NCBI GenBank assembly: GCA_037013495.1
Contig: CM072804.1
Location: 32,590,501-32,654,500 of the forward strand
DNA: 64,000 bases
Source: Hippophae tibetana
Taxonomy: Eukaryota > Streptophyta > Magnoliopsida > Rosales > Elaeagnaceae
Direction of reading: 5' to 3'
A program made the position numbers and the translations under genes. This document shows, in pieces, positions 1 to 11,805 of this stretch. Below the pieces are notes generated by a model. The model was not told the DNA's origin, searched no databases, and worked only from the letters and a program-made list of their open reading frames with translations. Positions within the stretch are counted from its first letter, which is position 1; each line of letters starts with the position of its first letter.

Positions 1-1031
1 CGTCTTATCAACTCGATTACAAGAGGATTCTACTATTATCAAGAAGCTTATGATTGTAAGGAAGCTAGGGAATTCCTAGAAAAGAAATATGGTGGATACA
101 CCTCCTATACTAGTGCGTTCTTTTCAGAAAAGATATAGGTTGTTACTCTTGAATGCTCCATCCACATTTTCTTGTTGGACTAACAATGGTGAAAATGAAT
201 GGTTATCTCTTCAAGATTCGTGTGACCAACTTGTATATGAAAATATAAAGTTCAAGATTCATAGTAGTACTGTTGAAAAAGGATAAGGAACTTTTGAATC
301 TATCTTATCAATTAGTCAATCTCACTTTGGGTAGTGATAAACTTATAGCCAATTTGAAATTTAATTTGGAGAATCATATTAAGTCTCTCCAAATTATTTT
401 ACGAGGATAATGAAAAGATCCTTGCTCAAATAAGTGAGCTTGAGAAGGTAATTCAAGATAAGAATTCAAAGTTGTCAGAGATCAATGCATGTCTGAGTCC
501 TCTTGTAATTCAAAAGATTGTGATGAAAAAGGTTATCTTGCAAAGTTAAGAAAGAAACTTTCGTCTTGGAAGATGAAAAGGCTCTCTTGGAATCCCTTTT
601 GAAAGATTGTGATTTTTAATTGACCAAATGCTCGTGTTAAAGCTAACACTAATAAAGTCATTCTTCTTGAATCTAGGGTTCTAAAAAACATAAAATGGCT
701 AAAATTCTTCCTCTTAAAACTTATGATCATCCCTCCTCTTCTAGTTCAACTACTATATAAGAACATTCTTCTGTCATTAAGATTTATAATGATGAATCCA
801 TCAATGATTTTGTGTGTTCGAAGCTTTATCTCTCTCACAGATCAAGATCTAAATCTAAATTACAATATGGTTCAAAATGTATTAAAGGCACCTACGTTTA
901 GTTATTGGTATTTTGAGATTGGAATAAAATTAGAACAAAAAATTAAGATGAAAATGGAATCATGGTTCATAAGAAAATCCTTTAACTCAAATATTTTGAA
1001 GGCAAATAAACGAAGAGCATTAGCTTATTGA
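1..1031 (+). pseudogene. Degenerate retroelement gag-like relic
   Basis: The plus strand reads in several broken frames as charged, coiled-coil-like protein rich in Glu, Lys, Leu and Asn. Examples are the ELEKVIQDKNSKLSE-type stretch near 430-480 and a Ser-rich piece near 730-770. Stops and frameshifts occur every 30-100 codons. The composition resembles the coiled-coil region after the capsid-like domain in plant copia gag proteins, as also seen near 11.1-11.4 kb, but no zinc knuckle or protease motif is visible. The left end is cut by the window. It could instead be a decayed host gene, so the assignment is weak. Confidence 0.3.
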
Positions 1032-2347
1032 GAAATTATTCGTTGTTATTTGAGTATATAATGAAATAATATTTTAAAATAATAAATTCAAATATAAAGT
1101 TTTAAAAAATATTTAATAAAAAATGGAGGAAGAATAATACCTAATATATCACAAAAACAAAGAAAGATAAAAAGATACATACGCGAATGGTGTATATATT
1201 TTAAAAGAAATACACTGTTAAGCAATGGATCATATTACGCAGAAAATGAGAAATTTCAAAGTAATCAAAGTGTTTGATTGGGATTTTAAAGACAACTTAA
1301 GTATATTTCATTAAGATTTTTTAATTTATTTTAAAAACTTAATTATTCATAAAGCTATTTATTTTAAAAGATTTTGATAGGGTACAATTTTTTATGGATA
1401 AATAATACAACATCATTACATACTTTAAAAATAATAAATAATTTCTCCCATCGTCTTTATTTAAATGGATGAATGTTACATGTTACTTTGTCACATTAAT
1501 TTCTCATATATTAACTATAAATAAATTATTGTAATTATTTAATAATTTATGAAAAATATAAATGTTAATGGTTAAAACACTTCTACAATCTCAACTAAGG
1601 TTAAAAAAAAAAAAAAAAGACATGTTACTTAAAAGCGATGATCTACCCGGATGTTTTCTTCACATGCTGTAAGTTGTCCTGGACTAGCTAGTTACTTAGT
1701 TGGGACAAGAAAACCCTAATTTCCTTCTACATGCTTCATCAAGAAAATTTTGCCTATAATATATAATTTACATATATATACTACGTCATTCCAATATATG
1801 GGTATAGCTTACTTTTGTTTTTTCAAGACTAAACATTTTTCAATAGAAGGTTGAGCATTGGGCATGATTGAGTTATTTAATGCTATTACAATAAATACAA
1901 AAATATAAATTTAATTTCAAAACTAACTTTTTTTTAATATTAAATTTTAGCAAAATTTTAAAACTTAGTTTCAATAAAAAAAATAAAAAATAAGTTATTA
2001 AACGTAGTTAACTTCAAAATTTATCAAATGAGTCTTTTAAGTTAAAATGATGAGCACATAGGTCTTCCATTTATATATAAAATATTTATTCAAGCGATTT
2101 TATTTTTACTTCTAAATATATGTTACTTATATCATAAAAAAATTATATTATAGTGATAACATTTTTGGAAGGATTAAAAACAAAACTAAATATAATTCTT
2201 TTATGCGGTTAAACCTGTAAATAAATCTACAACTGCAAGTAGGGACCAACGGGAAAACTGCTTGTATCATTTTTCTTTCAAATATAAAATATATATTTGG
2301 CCTGCATATAACTTTCACAAATGATTACTCAAAAAAGTTAAATGCAA
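1032..2347. other. AT-rich spacer, no gene seen
   Basis: Very AT-rich DNA with short A and T runs, including a run of about 18 A near 1,600. I see no reading frame, RNA gene or repeat boundary that I can support. Confidence 0.6.

Positions 2348-2406
<59 letters not shown>
2348..2406. repeat. (AAT)n microsatellite
   Basis: An almost uninterrupted AAT trinucleotide run of about 19-20 units. Length polymorphism between individuals is expected for such a run. Confidence 0.95.
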
Positions 2407-2412
<6 letters not shown>

Positions 2413-3754
2413 CCCAAACTATAATATATAGAAACAAAAAGTAAATATCACACACATAGATCAAATATAACTAGAACTTTTGTGTCCGTAAGGTAAACAC
2501 AAACTGGAAGAATACTACTTCTCAAATCTTCACACAAAAACTATCAAAAAGAAAAGATTTTCCTTGTCAATAATGTAAAAGCTTGGACTCAATTCAAGAT
2601 TATAAATTAACAATTAAATATAGAAAACCATACATATGTAACTTACATCCTTCCACTGACTTCGGTAGGCCCAGATTACTCTATAGAAGTACTTCTCAGT
2701 AAAAAAAAAAAAAAAAATTCATGTATGAAGTGTAGTGTAGCCATAAAATTAAACATTTTCATTTAATAAAATTCAGTGGAAAAATCCAAAACTTACTTTG
2801 TTACAAAGATGTAAGATTTAATGACCTATAAATATATAACAAAAAGATGGCGGAAAATCAAATCAAAATAAAATCCAAACCCATGTGTAGTATTAGGGTT
2901 ACAGTGACTATGCTTATACATATATTAAATCAAGTACTATGTATCACTAATACATAATTGAATGTCTTACTATTGATTCTATAACCTACAACCTTTATTT
3001 AAAAAATCTAAGACATTTAAATTAACATATGTAAAACGTTGTTGTTATAACTAGAAATGAACACAGGAGGAGTGATAATAGTTATAATAATAATCACAAC
3101 TATCTCGCACTAATAACTATCGGTTACACTAATAACTATCGGTTATAAATAGGTAATAATTTTTTTATATTTTAACCACAGTTTTTATTTTTTAAAATTT
3201 ATTAAAAAATATTTAATTTTTAAAAAATAAATGTCATCATAATTTTTATTCTATTACATTATGTAAAATATTAACATTAATTTTTATTTTTTAACTATTT
3301 ATTATATGTTTTTAAATAAAAATATATATAAAGTGAGAATAATAAAATATAATCTAATTATTTTAAATATTATGTATTTCATTATTAAAATTGTATTTTT
3401 TTTATATAATTATATAAATATAAAAAGATAATATTAGTTCGTGTTCATTTTCAATTAACCATCATAATTTTCTTATTATAATAATTATCAGCATCTTAAG
3501 TGAGTTTGTTGTCAAAATGTTCATTCTTAGTTATAGCACGATGGTTTGCTAAAAGAGATTTGGTATGTATGAGTTTCATAATGTTATTTAAAAGAAAACT
3601 AACTTATATAGAAATTAACCCATGATCTGAAATAGATCTTAAATATTAATGATTGCAATAACTCGTGGATATATTTGGAAAAATCAGATTAAAGAGGGAA
3701 GAGAAGAGAATGTATTTTGTACCAATTAGAAGAAGTGAAGACCTGATCTTGAAG
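2407..3754. other. AT-rich spacer with a 19-bp tandem duplication
   Basis: Mostly AT-rich DNA without a gene. A 19-bp unit (CACTAATAACTATCGGTTA) is present twice in tandem at 3,108-3,126 and 3,127-3,145. The part nearest MIR396 (about 3,690-3,754) is probably 3' primary-transcript sequence of that gene. Confidence 0.5.
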
Positions 3755-3885
3755 TTATAGTGAGCCTAGTTGTATCTTCCCACAGCTTTATTGAATCGCA
3801 ACCAAATTATAGTGATAGCGAGAGAAGAGATCTCTTCATAGATGCAGTTCAAGAAAGCTGTGGAAGAATACAAAGAGGGTCAGGG
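3755..3885 (-). ncRNA. MIR396: MIR396 precursor hairpin
   Basis: On the minus strand, 3,865 down to 3,845 reads UUCCACAGCUUUCUUGAACU followed by G, which is the miR396 mature sequence. On the other arm, 3,796 down to 3,776 reads AUUCAAUAAAGCUGUGGGAA followed by G, differing from the well-known miR396 star only at the first base. Flanking bases also pair: UUGUAUUC before the mature strand faces GAUACAA after the star. The loop is about 48 nt. The mature strand lies in the 5' arm, as expected for this family. miR396 guides cleavage of growth-regulating factor (GRF) mRNAs and so limits cell proliferation in leaves and other organs. A TATA box lies upstream at 4,065-4,072. Purine-rich DNA between about 3,890 and 4,060 (pyrimidine-rich in the transcript) would form the 5' part of the primary transcript. 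Both arms are intact, so this looks like a functional locus. Confidence 0.93.
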
Positions 3886-4064
3886 TCAGGCCAATTAAGC
3901 AGCCAACTTTGTTTGAAAGCACTCACCCAATAGGGGAAGGGACAGAATTGTCAAAACAAATTGAAACCAAAAGGAAGAAGGAAAACAGAAGAACAGAGAA
4001 AGATAAGGAGCGTTAGGGAGAGGTTGAGATTTGTAGTGTAAGTTTAGGGGAAGATGAGAGGTCA

Positions 4065-4072
4065 TATTTATA
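4065..4072 (-). promoter_or_regulatory. TATA box of the MIR396 gene
   Basis: The minus strand reads CTTATAAATATGACC, a consensus plant TATA box (TATAAATA) about 200 bases before the mature miR396. Transcription would start near 4,030-4,040. The following RNA would begin with a CU-rich leader, a common feature of plant pri-miRNAs. The start site itself is inferred. Confidence 0.6.
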
Positions 4073-4090
4073 AGAGGAAACCGAGTGTTT

Positions 4091-6849
4091 TATTTATCAA
4101 TACTTTTTTGTAAGGTTTTATTTTAAGATAGTGATTTTTTCGTAATATAAATTATTATCGTTACAAAAATATTTTATTAATTTTAATTTTATTTAATAAT
4201 TAATAATTAATATTAATATATTTATTATTATAATAATAATTATTATTATAATAATAATAATTATTATTATTGTAAAATATCACTCCTCTTTATATGTAAA
4301 AAGCAAAACGGAAAAAATAAAAATTACCTCCAATCCCAAGAAGAATATTGAGCCTAAAGTTACAGATTACTGAACACGACCTTTCGTTATTATGTTGAAT
4401 TTATAAGAATTTTTTAGTGTAAAAGCAGAGCAAGTTTCAGTAAATAAATAAAAAGTCGACCAAGTTTTGTTTAATAGATGAATTTTATATATTATAATAT
4501 TTTATTATATATATATATTATAGTTGAATTAATATCAAATTTTGTTAATGTAGATAGAAATATCATTAAACAACAATATAGACCAAGTTTAATCTTCACA
4601 TTATAAAACCCGTAATTGGTAATTAATTTATCAATAAGAATATTTCGTTTGGATAACTTGAACTAGGCATGTTATTTATTATTAATTTTTAATATTATTC
4701 TTACTTTTTAATTACTTATTGTGCACTTATATTTTTCAAGAAAATATTACATCAATATGTATGTATTATATATATAATAAATAATTTATATTTTAAAAAT
4801 ATATTTAACATCAATTGCATACTTATTTTATTTATTAAGTATTAAGTATTAATTATTTATGTTTTTATTTTTTTAAATCCACTCACTTAACATTTTATTA
4901 TCCTAAATTATCATATAATTATGTTATCATTTGTTTTAGTGAAAGCTTTCGGATTCGAAGGTATTTATTACTCTATTACCCTACTGGTGGCATGGTCGTG
5001 GATCCTACCTTTTAGATCAATCATTTTATTTCATCACGAAGAAATTATATGATTTGATATTTTAAATTAATAAAATTTAAATATAATATAATTTGTTTAA
5101 AATAATAAATATATAATGTATACGATTAGTGAGTACCGAGTAGTATATTCTACAACAATAAATAACATATCCTTTCTAATTACCTAATCTAGCTTCACGC
5201 GCTGCGAAGATCGGATAAAATGATAGTTTTTCTTTTTCATTATTGTAATTTAAGTAGATGTATAATAGTGAATAAACGAAGTTAGAAATAATTTTATTAT
5301 TTTTAGTAATAAGAGCTTTTAATAAAAATAAATTTTAATTTAATATAAAATTATTTAAAAATAAAATCAATAATAATAATAATAATAATATTTAAGCAAA
5401 AATTTATTAAATAAATACTTGATTTTTAAAAAAATAAAAATAGGTAAAATATTAAAATTAAATCATGGAAATTAAAAGATATTAAAAATAATATTTGATA
5501 AAAAAAATTCATATTAATTATCGCCTTTCTATTAATAAAAATCCATATTTTAATAGGGTTTAATCAGTAATTGTTAAAAAAATAAAATATTTTAATAAAA
5601 ACATCATAAAAATAATATATTTTTTTACTAATTTCATGACTAAAGGATTAAATAATACAAATTTAAGTAATTAAACAATACAAATAAATTTTATAATATT
5701 TTCCACTACAATTTATAACAAAGATCATGGATAACTATAATTTATATTTAAATTCTCTTTCTTCCTTATTTTTGTTGTAAAACTTAACAAATGTTACACA
5801 TTTATAGTGATTAAATAGTATAATACAACTAACCTATTTAAATGATTTGATATCAACTTCCTAAACAAAGATATCTTCATGATTTTTCTTGCTATTAATT
5901 AATTCATTCATTCATGATAAATTATGCATGTATGCATGATATTTTTGTTATCATGATAATGATTATCTAACTCCCATGAAATTTGAAGGAAACTTTATTA
6001 AAATTATCAATATATTCCTATTAATAAATCATTTAAAATCATTATTTTTTAATCCAAATATAATTAATCTCTTAATTATATTTGTTGACATGCCCCATTA
6101 TTTTTTCAAAGGATCACCCTTATTGGAGTGAACTCTTTACTTTCATAGTGTTTTCTTATCCATACATTAAGTAATGGTTGCTAGTAACCCAAATTAAATA
6201 CTCTGTTCAGTTTTTTGTAAGTGCACACTAATAGTGAAGATCATAGAAAAGTTGACAGGCTTCCTTACTCATGCTAAATATGTTAAAGATTTTAATTTAA
6301 TTTGTAGAAAGGTCCCATGTTTTTAATGATCAATTTAAACCATTTAAATTCCTAATAACTTCCAAGCTAAATTAATTTTCCCTTTTAATCCACGCACCAT
6401 TTCATTTATAACATTTATAATTAGGTTTGTTCACACATTGATGACATGTTTTAACGTATGTTAAGATTGTTTTTTTAAAATAACTCATTTTACAAAAAAT
6501 TAACAATGCATCTATATGTATGTGATACATATATTTAATTCAAATTCAAATGGGCAGGCATATTAAGGGTTATCAGTTCTTGAGATCATTAACTTTATAT
6601 CATTAGAACAATTTAGTTATGTAACTTTTTCATGTGACACATAAGTTATTAGAAATTTAAATTAGTAAACTTATGTTATTTTTGCTAATAGTTACAAAAT
6701 ATTATATTATTAAAATCTCTCAGCCATTAAATAAGCATATTAAAGTGGAGGTAAAACTATCTGTTAATATGTTTTCTTCCATTTTAACCGGATGTAACTC
6801 CATTAAAATACTTTCCTAGATTAGAATTATCTTTTAACATGTTTTCCTC
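4091..6849. other. AT-rich spacer, no gene seen
   Basis: Long AT-rich stretch. Around 4,200-4,275 an AAT/ATT mixture forms a near-palindrome, and a short AAT run lies near 5,370. No coding or RNA gene is supported. The MIR396 upstream control region should lie in its first few hundred bases. The last bases (6,845-6,849, TCCTC) are the left target-site copy of the copia element that follows. Confidence 0.55.
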
Positions 6850-8298
6850 TGTAAAGGTTTGTGAGTGTTAGAGATATTCGTGAATAAAATATTTGTATAT
6901 AATATTAGTTTTTAGATATGTCCTTCAAGAATATTTTCAAGTCGAACAAAACTATCGAGCTCTCAACAATCATATCTCAAGTATATCTCTATTCCTATGC
7001 ACGTTAGATTTCATATTAAACTTATAAGAACATTGCTCAAACTTGAACGGTCGAGCTTAATTAAAACTGGTTGAATTAATTTTTTAATATGACTAAATCG
7101 ATCGAATCATTAACTCGATCAATGAAGCACTAGATTGATCAAGATTAATGACTCTATTGATCCACTTATTTCTAAACTAATTAATTTTTTTATTAGATCG
7201 ATTGAGCGGCCATACTAGATCGATTAAGCTAGTTCTAGATCAATCGAGCGGCCATACTCGATCGATCGAGCTAGTTCTAGATCAATCGAGCAACTAAGTT
7301 TTCAAATGTAACCTAATTTTTACTCGAGACAATTAGTAATTTTACCATATTGTCCTTATGTTTTTAAGCTCTTCTAAATACTTTTAAGGACAATTTTATA
7401 ATTAACCTTTGACCTAGGGTTTCTACTAACGCTATTTAATCATACCACTGGCCCAAAATTTGGTCAACCATATAAGAGAATTATTCTTTTCGTATTAATC
7501 TCTCTCTTGTTTTACAAATATAAGATCATAATTTTTTAGGCTTCTTTATTTAATTAATATATCAAACATTGGTGGTTATGTTTGATTGATTGATAAGCCT
7601 AATTGGTTTATAATATTTTAGTCATATGTTCTTATAACTTCTTTATTTTATTTCTTGATCAAATAATTGTATGTGTCATATTCTAATTATTTAGTTTGAT
7701 TATTAATCTTTAAAGAAGCTATCTTTGCTGAATTTATGCTTAAAATGATAGTTCTAGGGTTGCTAGTTGATTTTATTTATTTGATATACTTATTAAATTA
7801 TCTAGTTAAGATTAATCATTATTGAATTTTCTTTTAGGACACACATTTGACTTGTGTTATTGTGCTAACTTTTCCTAGGTCAATTATACGAGTTCGATTG
7901 CTTGTGTGATTAAAGTTATCAAAACGTTAGTCCATATTCAAATACCTTTCTTGTATAGATTATGATGAAAGTACTGGCTTGTAAGTAGATTACTGGAGTG
8001 GTACTACCTTGGTGCGTAGTTTGAGTCTTAGCCTTGTAATTGGACCTTATTTTTTATAGTGAATACTTAGGTGATCTGGTGGAACAGTAGTTTTCCTCTT
8101 AGGTCATTAGTGTGACCTAGGTTGTTTCCACCTAAAAATATTGTTTGTTAATCTTTACATTTTCACATGACTTTATTTACACGCGATTGCATGTCTGTCC
8201 ATTCTATAAAATTTTAATTTTTCATACTTCTACTAATTATCATTTCACAACCCTCTTTAACTAACACAATCTATAACTAAACAAATCTTTTTGTCTTA
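6850..8298 (+). repeat. 5' LTR of the copia-type element
   Basis: Aligns with 16,284-17,662 along most of its length. Shared landmarks include the start region TGTAAAGGTTTGTGAG, a TTGACCTAGGGTTTCTACT stretch, AAGCCTAATTGG, and AGGTTGTTTCCACC near the end. Between about 7,040 and 7,290 it carries imperfect tandem words built on GATCGATCGAG. A TATA-like CATATAAGAG at about 7,470 may be the promoter. Other copies or pieces lie at 36,487-37,827 (-), 53,690-54,501 (+) and 58,026-59,052 (-). Confidence 0.85.
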
Positions 8299-8300
8299 AT

Positions 8301-8312
8301 TGGTAACAGAGG
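8301..8312 (+). other. Primer binding site, initiator-Met tRNA type
   Basis: TGGTAACAGAGG, two bases after the 5' LTR end, matches the plant tRNA-iMet primer site TGGTATCAGAGC apart from two changes. Its position and spacing support the LTR boundary. Confidence 0.75.
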
Positions 8313-8350
8313 GGGTCACTAGATACACTTAGTGTACTTAGGACCTTGTT

Positions 8351-9349
8351 ATGGATCATTTAAAAGAGAGTTCTTCCACTACCTATGCACCTTACTTTGA
8401 TGGGTCTAATTATCCATATTAGAAGGCTTGCATGAGAGCCTTTCTACGGTATTTAGATAAGAGTTTCTGGAAATCTATACTTTATGGTTGGGAACCACCT
8501 TCTATTATCAAAGATAATGTAGTCACTCTTAAGCCTAGGAACAGATGGACCAATTAGGATAAAACTGCTAGCACATGGAATCAAAAGTGTATTAATGCTA
8601 TTTTTAGTATCGTGTCTACCGTTGAGTTTTGCCGTATTTCTCATGTTGATACTGCTAAGTATTCTTGGGATATTTTAGAGGTTGACCATAAGACAACCAC
8701 ACAAGGTGAACATATTAAACTTCACATGTTTGGTGGTCAATTTAAAAATCTTTAGATGAAAAAAGATGAAATTTTCTCTAAATTTCATATTTGATTATAT
8801 GATATTATTTACACCTCTAGCAATCTTGGAGGAAAAACTGATGATTCTATGATAGTACAAAAGATTCTTTGCATATTACCAAATTGCTTCCATGTAAAGG
8901 TCACTACTATTGATGAAAGTAAGGATATGGACACCTTCAAAATAGAGGAACTCATTGGCTCCCTTCAAACACTTGAGATGAGCTTTTGAAAAAATTCAAA
9001 GAATAAAGATATTACTTTCAAAACTGGTATGATTGAAGACAATGATAAATATGGTGAAGAACTAGACTCTTAACTAGAGGATTGAAAAAATTCCTCAACA
9101 AAAGAATCCTCAAAACAAATGACAATCAAGTTGTCAAAAGGACAGAATCTAATAGAACTCAAATCTATGAGCTCTAATAGTAAGAAATCTAAACCCACTA
9201 GACTTCAATGTTTTGAATGTATGGATTTTTTTTTTATTCGTAGTTGATTGTGCAAACAAGAAGAAACAAACTGGAAGAGTTTTCAATGTTGCACTTACTG
9301 ACTTTGAAAGTGATAACGACAATCCAACTAAATCAGACAATTATTTGGA
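8351..9349 (+). pseudogene. Copia gag, first part (broken)
   Basis: The frame opens with ATG at 8,351 (MDHLKESSSTTYAP) and follows the plant copia gag plan: FDGSNYPY near the start, a Trp-rich helix region, and a UBN2-type stretch with AKYSWDILE, TTTQGEHIKLHM, and ILCILPNCFHVKVTTIDESK. A CFEC zinc-knuckle start lies at about 9,205. Several in-frame stops (for instance in the PY*KACM and FKNL* stretches) and a frameshift after the knuckle break it. The frame then resumes as VFNVALTDFESDNDN and is cut at 9,349/9,350 by a solo LTR. Gag would form the particle that packages element RNA, but this copy cannot make a full protein. Confidence 0.75.
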
Positions 9350-9354
9350 ATTTA

Positions 9355-11092
9355 TGATAAGTGTTTAAAAAGCACTACAATTATCATGATTTAATGTAAT
9401 TTAATTGATGAAATAGATTTATATTTGTACGATTTCATCATATTTTTATATAAATTTATCTTTTTCATAATAATGGATATTTTTATTGTTTTCAGGTATT
9501 TTCGTTCAAAAATAATTTAAAACTCAAAAAAAATACTAGAAGTAATGCATCACAATATTTAAGATGTAGTATTCATTTATTATACAAATAAGTGAGAAAA
9601 AATGAGAAAAAGTCAAAAAATTAAAAATGGACAAAATTTCCCAACCAACACATGCCAACGCCCGTCTACTACAAATCCTACATGTGTTAGTGCCCGTCCC
9701 ATCGTAAATCTCACCCCACACGAGTGCCAACCTATCCAAACGCATCCAAAACCAATTTTTAAGATATTTTCACACTTTTTTAGTCTTTTCCTCACCTATA
9801 AAATGACTCTCTCTCCTAATTTCAAAACACGCAATTTCTCAAGTCTTCTCTCTCTTTCTCTCTTGTTTTATCTCTCTAGAAAGCTTTGTTTGTTTATTTT
9901 TAGTTTAAATTTCTTCTCTTTTTGAGAAGAACTAGTTGTGATTTTATAAATTTTTAGTTTTTGATTCAATAAACGGAAATGTAAATCTGTTTAGAGGTTT
10001 TTGAGAAACGAAATTAGCATCAAACTTATGTAAATATTATTTTGAGGTATAATTTTAAAATGAATTCTTTACAGTTATTTTTATATTTTATTCTTATATG
10101 TTATATTTAATTTATCTACGATTAAATTTAACATATCTAGTTATTTGTAAATATGATATTATAATAACATTGTTATGCTTATAAAACATTAAATAGGTAC
10201 ACCATTTCTATAAAATAAATTGATTTTATTTTTATTCATGATTTTATATTAAGGATGTTAGAGAGACATATATTATTTTTCATTACAAAATTAAATCTGA
10301 AAACTATATTTTAAGGTTTAATTATCTAGTATAATTTTAAGTAGTGCACTCTTATTTGTTGGTACAATCGTCGAGTAGTTAGAGTCAAGCTCTATTTCAA
10401 AAGTTTTTATAAGAACTATTATTTGAAAATGTATTGACAACATATTTTTAATAATAGTTTTAAAACTTGAAAGTTAATACTCGGATAATTAAATTCTTAG
10501 GTTTAATTTGGACACCTTGAATAAAGTTTAAAATGTCTAACCCACCAAACGTGGCATTTAAATGGTTCATTTTCAATCTTTTAGAAAAAAAATGAATTAA
10601 TTTAATTAACCAAATTAATTATCGATCTTGCCTATATGTATTAATTGATTTGTTTAATTAACAAAGAATATCTAACCCCACCAAATATGGTATTTATATA
10701 AAAAGAGAGAATCAATAAATATCAATTTATATCTTTAATAATTAAATAATATTAGCAAGCATAATTGACTTAATTATTATATCTATAAATACTCCACTAT
10801 TATGAATGATAAAAATTTGTATAATTATTTATTAAATCCATATTTATGTTTATTTGTTTTAGGTTATTAGATTACGAAATACAAAAATCAAAATATCGTG
10901 ACAGGATGTTTAAGATTTTATTTCTTTTTTAAAAATTTGAATAATAAATTAAAACTACCTATATTCTTGACTTAAATCGACCTTGAGAGTATACTTGTCA
11001 TTTTCTATAAAATGATTCGTACACTTCCGAGAGTCAAATCAAAGTATCTGCAAAATTGGTATTGCTAACTCAATGTTAGTTTTGTCTCATCA
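9355..11092 (+). mobile_element. Solo LTR of gypsy family A, copy 1
   Basis: A 1,738-bp LTR with short terminal inverted repeats (starts TGATAAG, ends CTCATCA), flanked by perfect ATTTA duplications at 9,350-9,354 and 11,093-11,097. It aligns with 11,806-13,614, with the first 0.7 kb at 27,808-28,531, and with the minus strand of 56,364-58,025. A TATA-like CTATAAAATG lies at about 9,797. A GC-rich word cluster at 9,640-9,750 does not align with the other copies. The internal region is gone, as expected after LTR-LTR recombination. The short open frames inside it (for instance 9,602-9,925) are not genes. Confidence 0.9.
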
Positions 11093-11805
11093 ATTTACTA
11101 CAACTGCTGGTAAACAATTCAATAAGTCCAACATCGATTCAAATGATGAGGCAACTAATGCTAAATTTCTACTGAATAAATTTAATATCACTAGTATTAA
11201 TGAAATATCCATAGATTATATAATATGCAAAAGTAAAGTAGATAAACTAAATGACAAACTTAAATTCTTTGAAATAAATTTCTTAATTATAAGAAAAGAA
11301 AAATTTGAACTATTTGATCATACTAATATTTTGAATTCAAGTCTAGATATTAAATAGGAAAACAAGAATCTTATGTAGGAACTTGAAAAACCAAAGTAAA
11401 TAGTAAAAAGGTTAATAATTGGAGTTGAAAGGTTGAACAAAGTTCTAGATTATAGAAATGCGGTTGGATATGAGAGAGAGTTAAGATATGTAAATGAACA
11501 AACTATACCATCGGCTTAAAAATCAACTAAATTTGTTAAACCTTCAAACATGTTCTCTTCAAATGATACACATGACATTGGTTATAAGGATGATAGCTCC
11601 ATTTTAACATTAAAATCCACATCTTTATGGCCTTCTAACACTACTCCTTATGTCATCCATTATACACAAAGAAAAATTGCACTTGTGCTTGAAAAATATG
11701 TTAAATTTGTGCCTGTTTATCATCATTGTGGTAGGAAATTTGATAAATGCTCCTAGATGTAACAATACTTTCCATAATTCACATAGTAGGATTCATAGTC
11801 ATCAT
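11093..11805 (+). pseudogene. Copia gag, second part (broken)
   Basis: Continuation of the copia gag after the solo LTR. It reads FTTTAGKQFNKSNIDSNDEA and then a Lys/Asn/Leu-rich coiled-coil-like stretch to about 11,357. After stops, a second frame (about 11,550-11,755) ends in VYHHCGRKFDKCS, which resembles the CHYCG knuckle and following basic residues of plant gag proteins with several key positions altered. It is interrupted at 11,805 by the next solo LTR. Confidence 0.6.

Noticed and set aside
4200..4275. Palindrome of AAT/ATT units as a possible hairpin RNA
   Set aside because: Simple-sequence palindromes are expected in such AT-rich DNA; no terminal repeats or duplications frame it.
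9536..9925. Overlapping open frames of 60-107 codons on both strands
   Set aside because: They lie inside the GC-rich U3 cassette of a solo LTR, and none is conserved in the other LTR copies.
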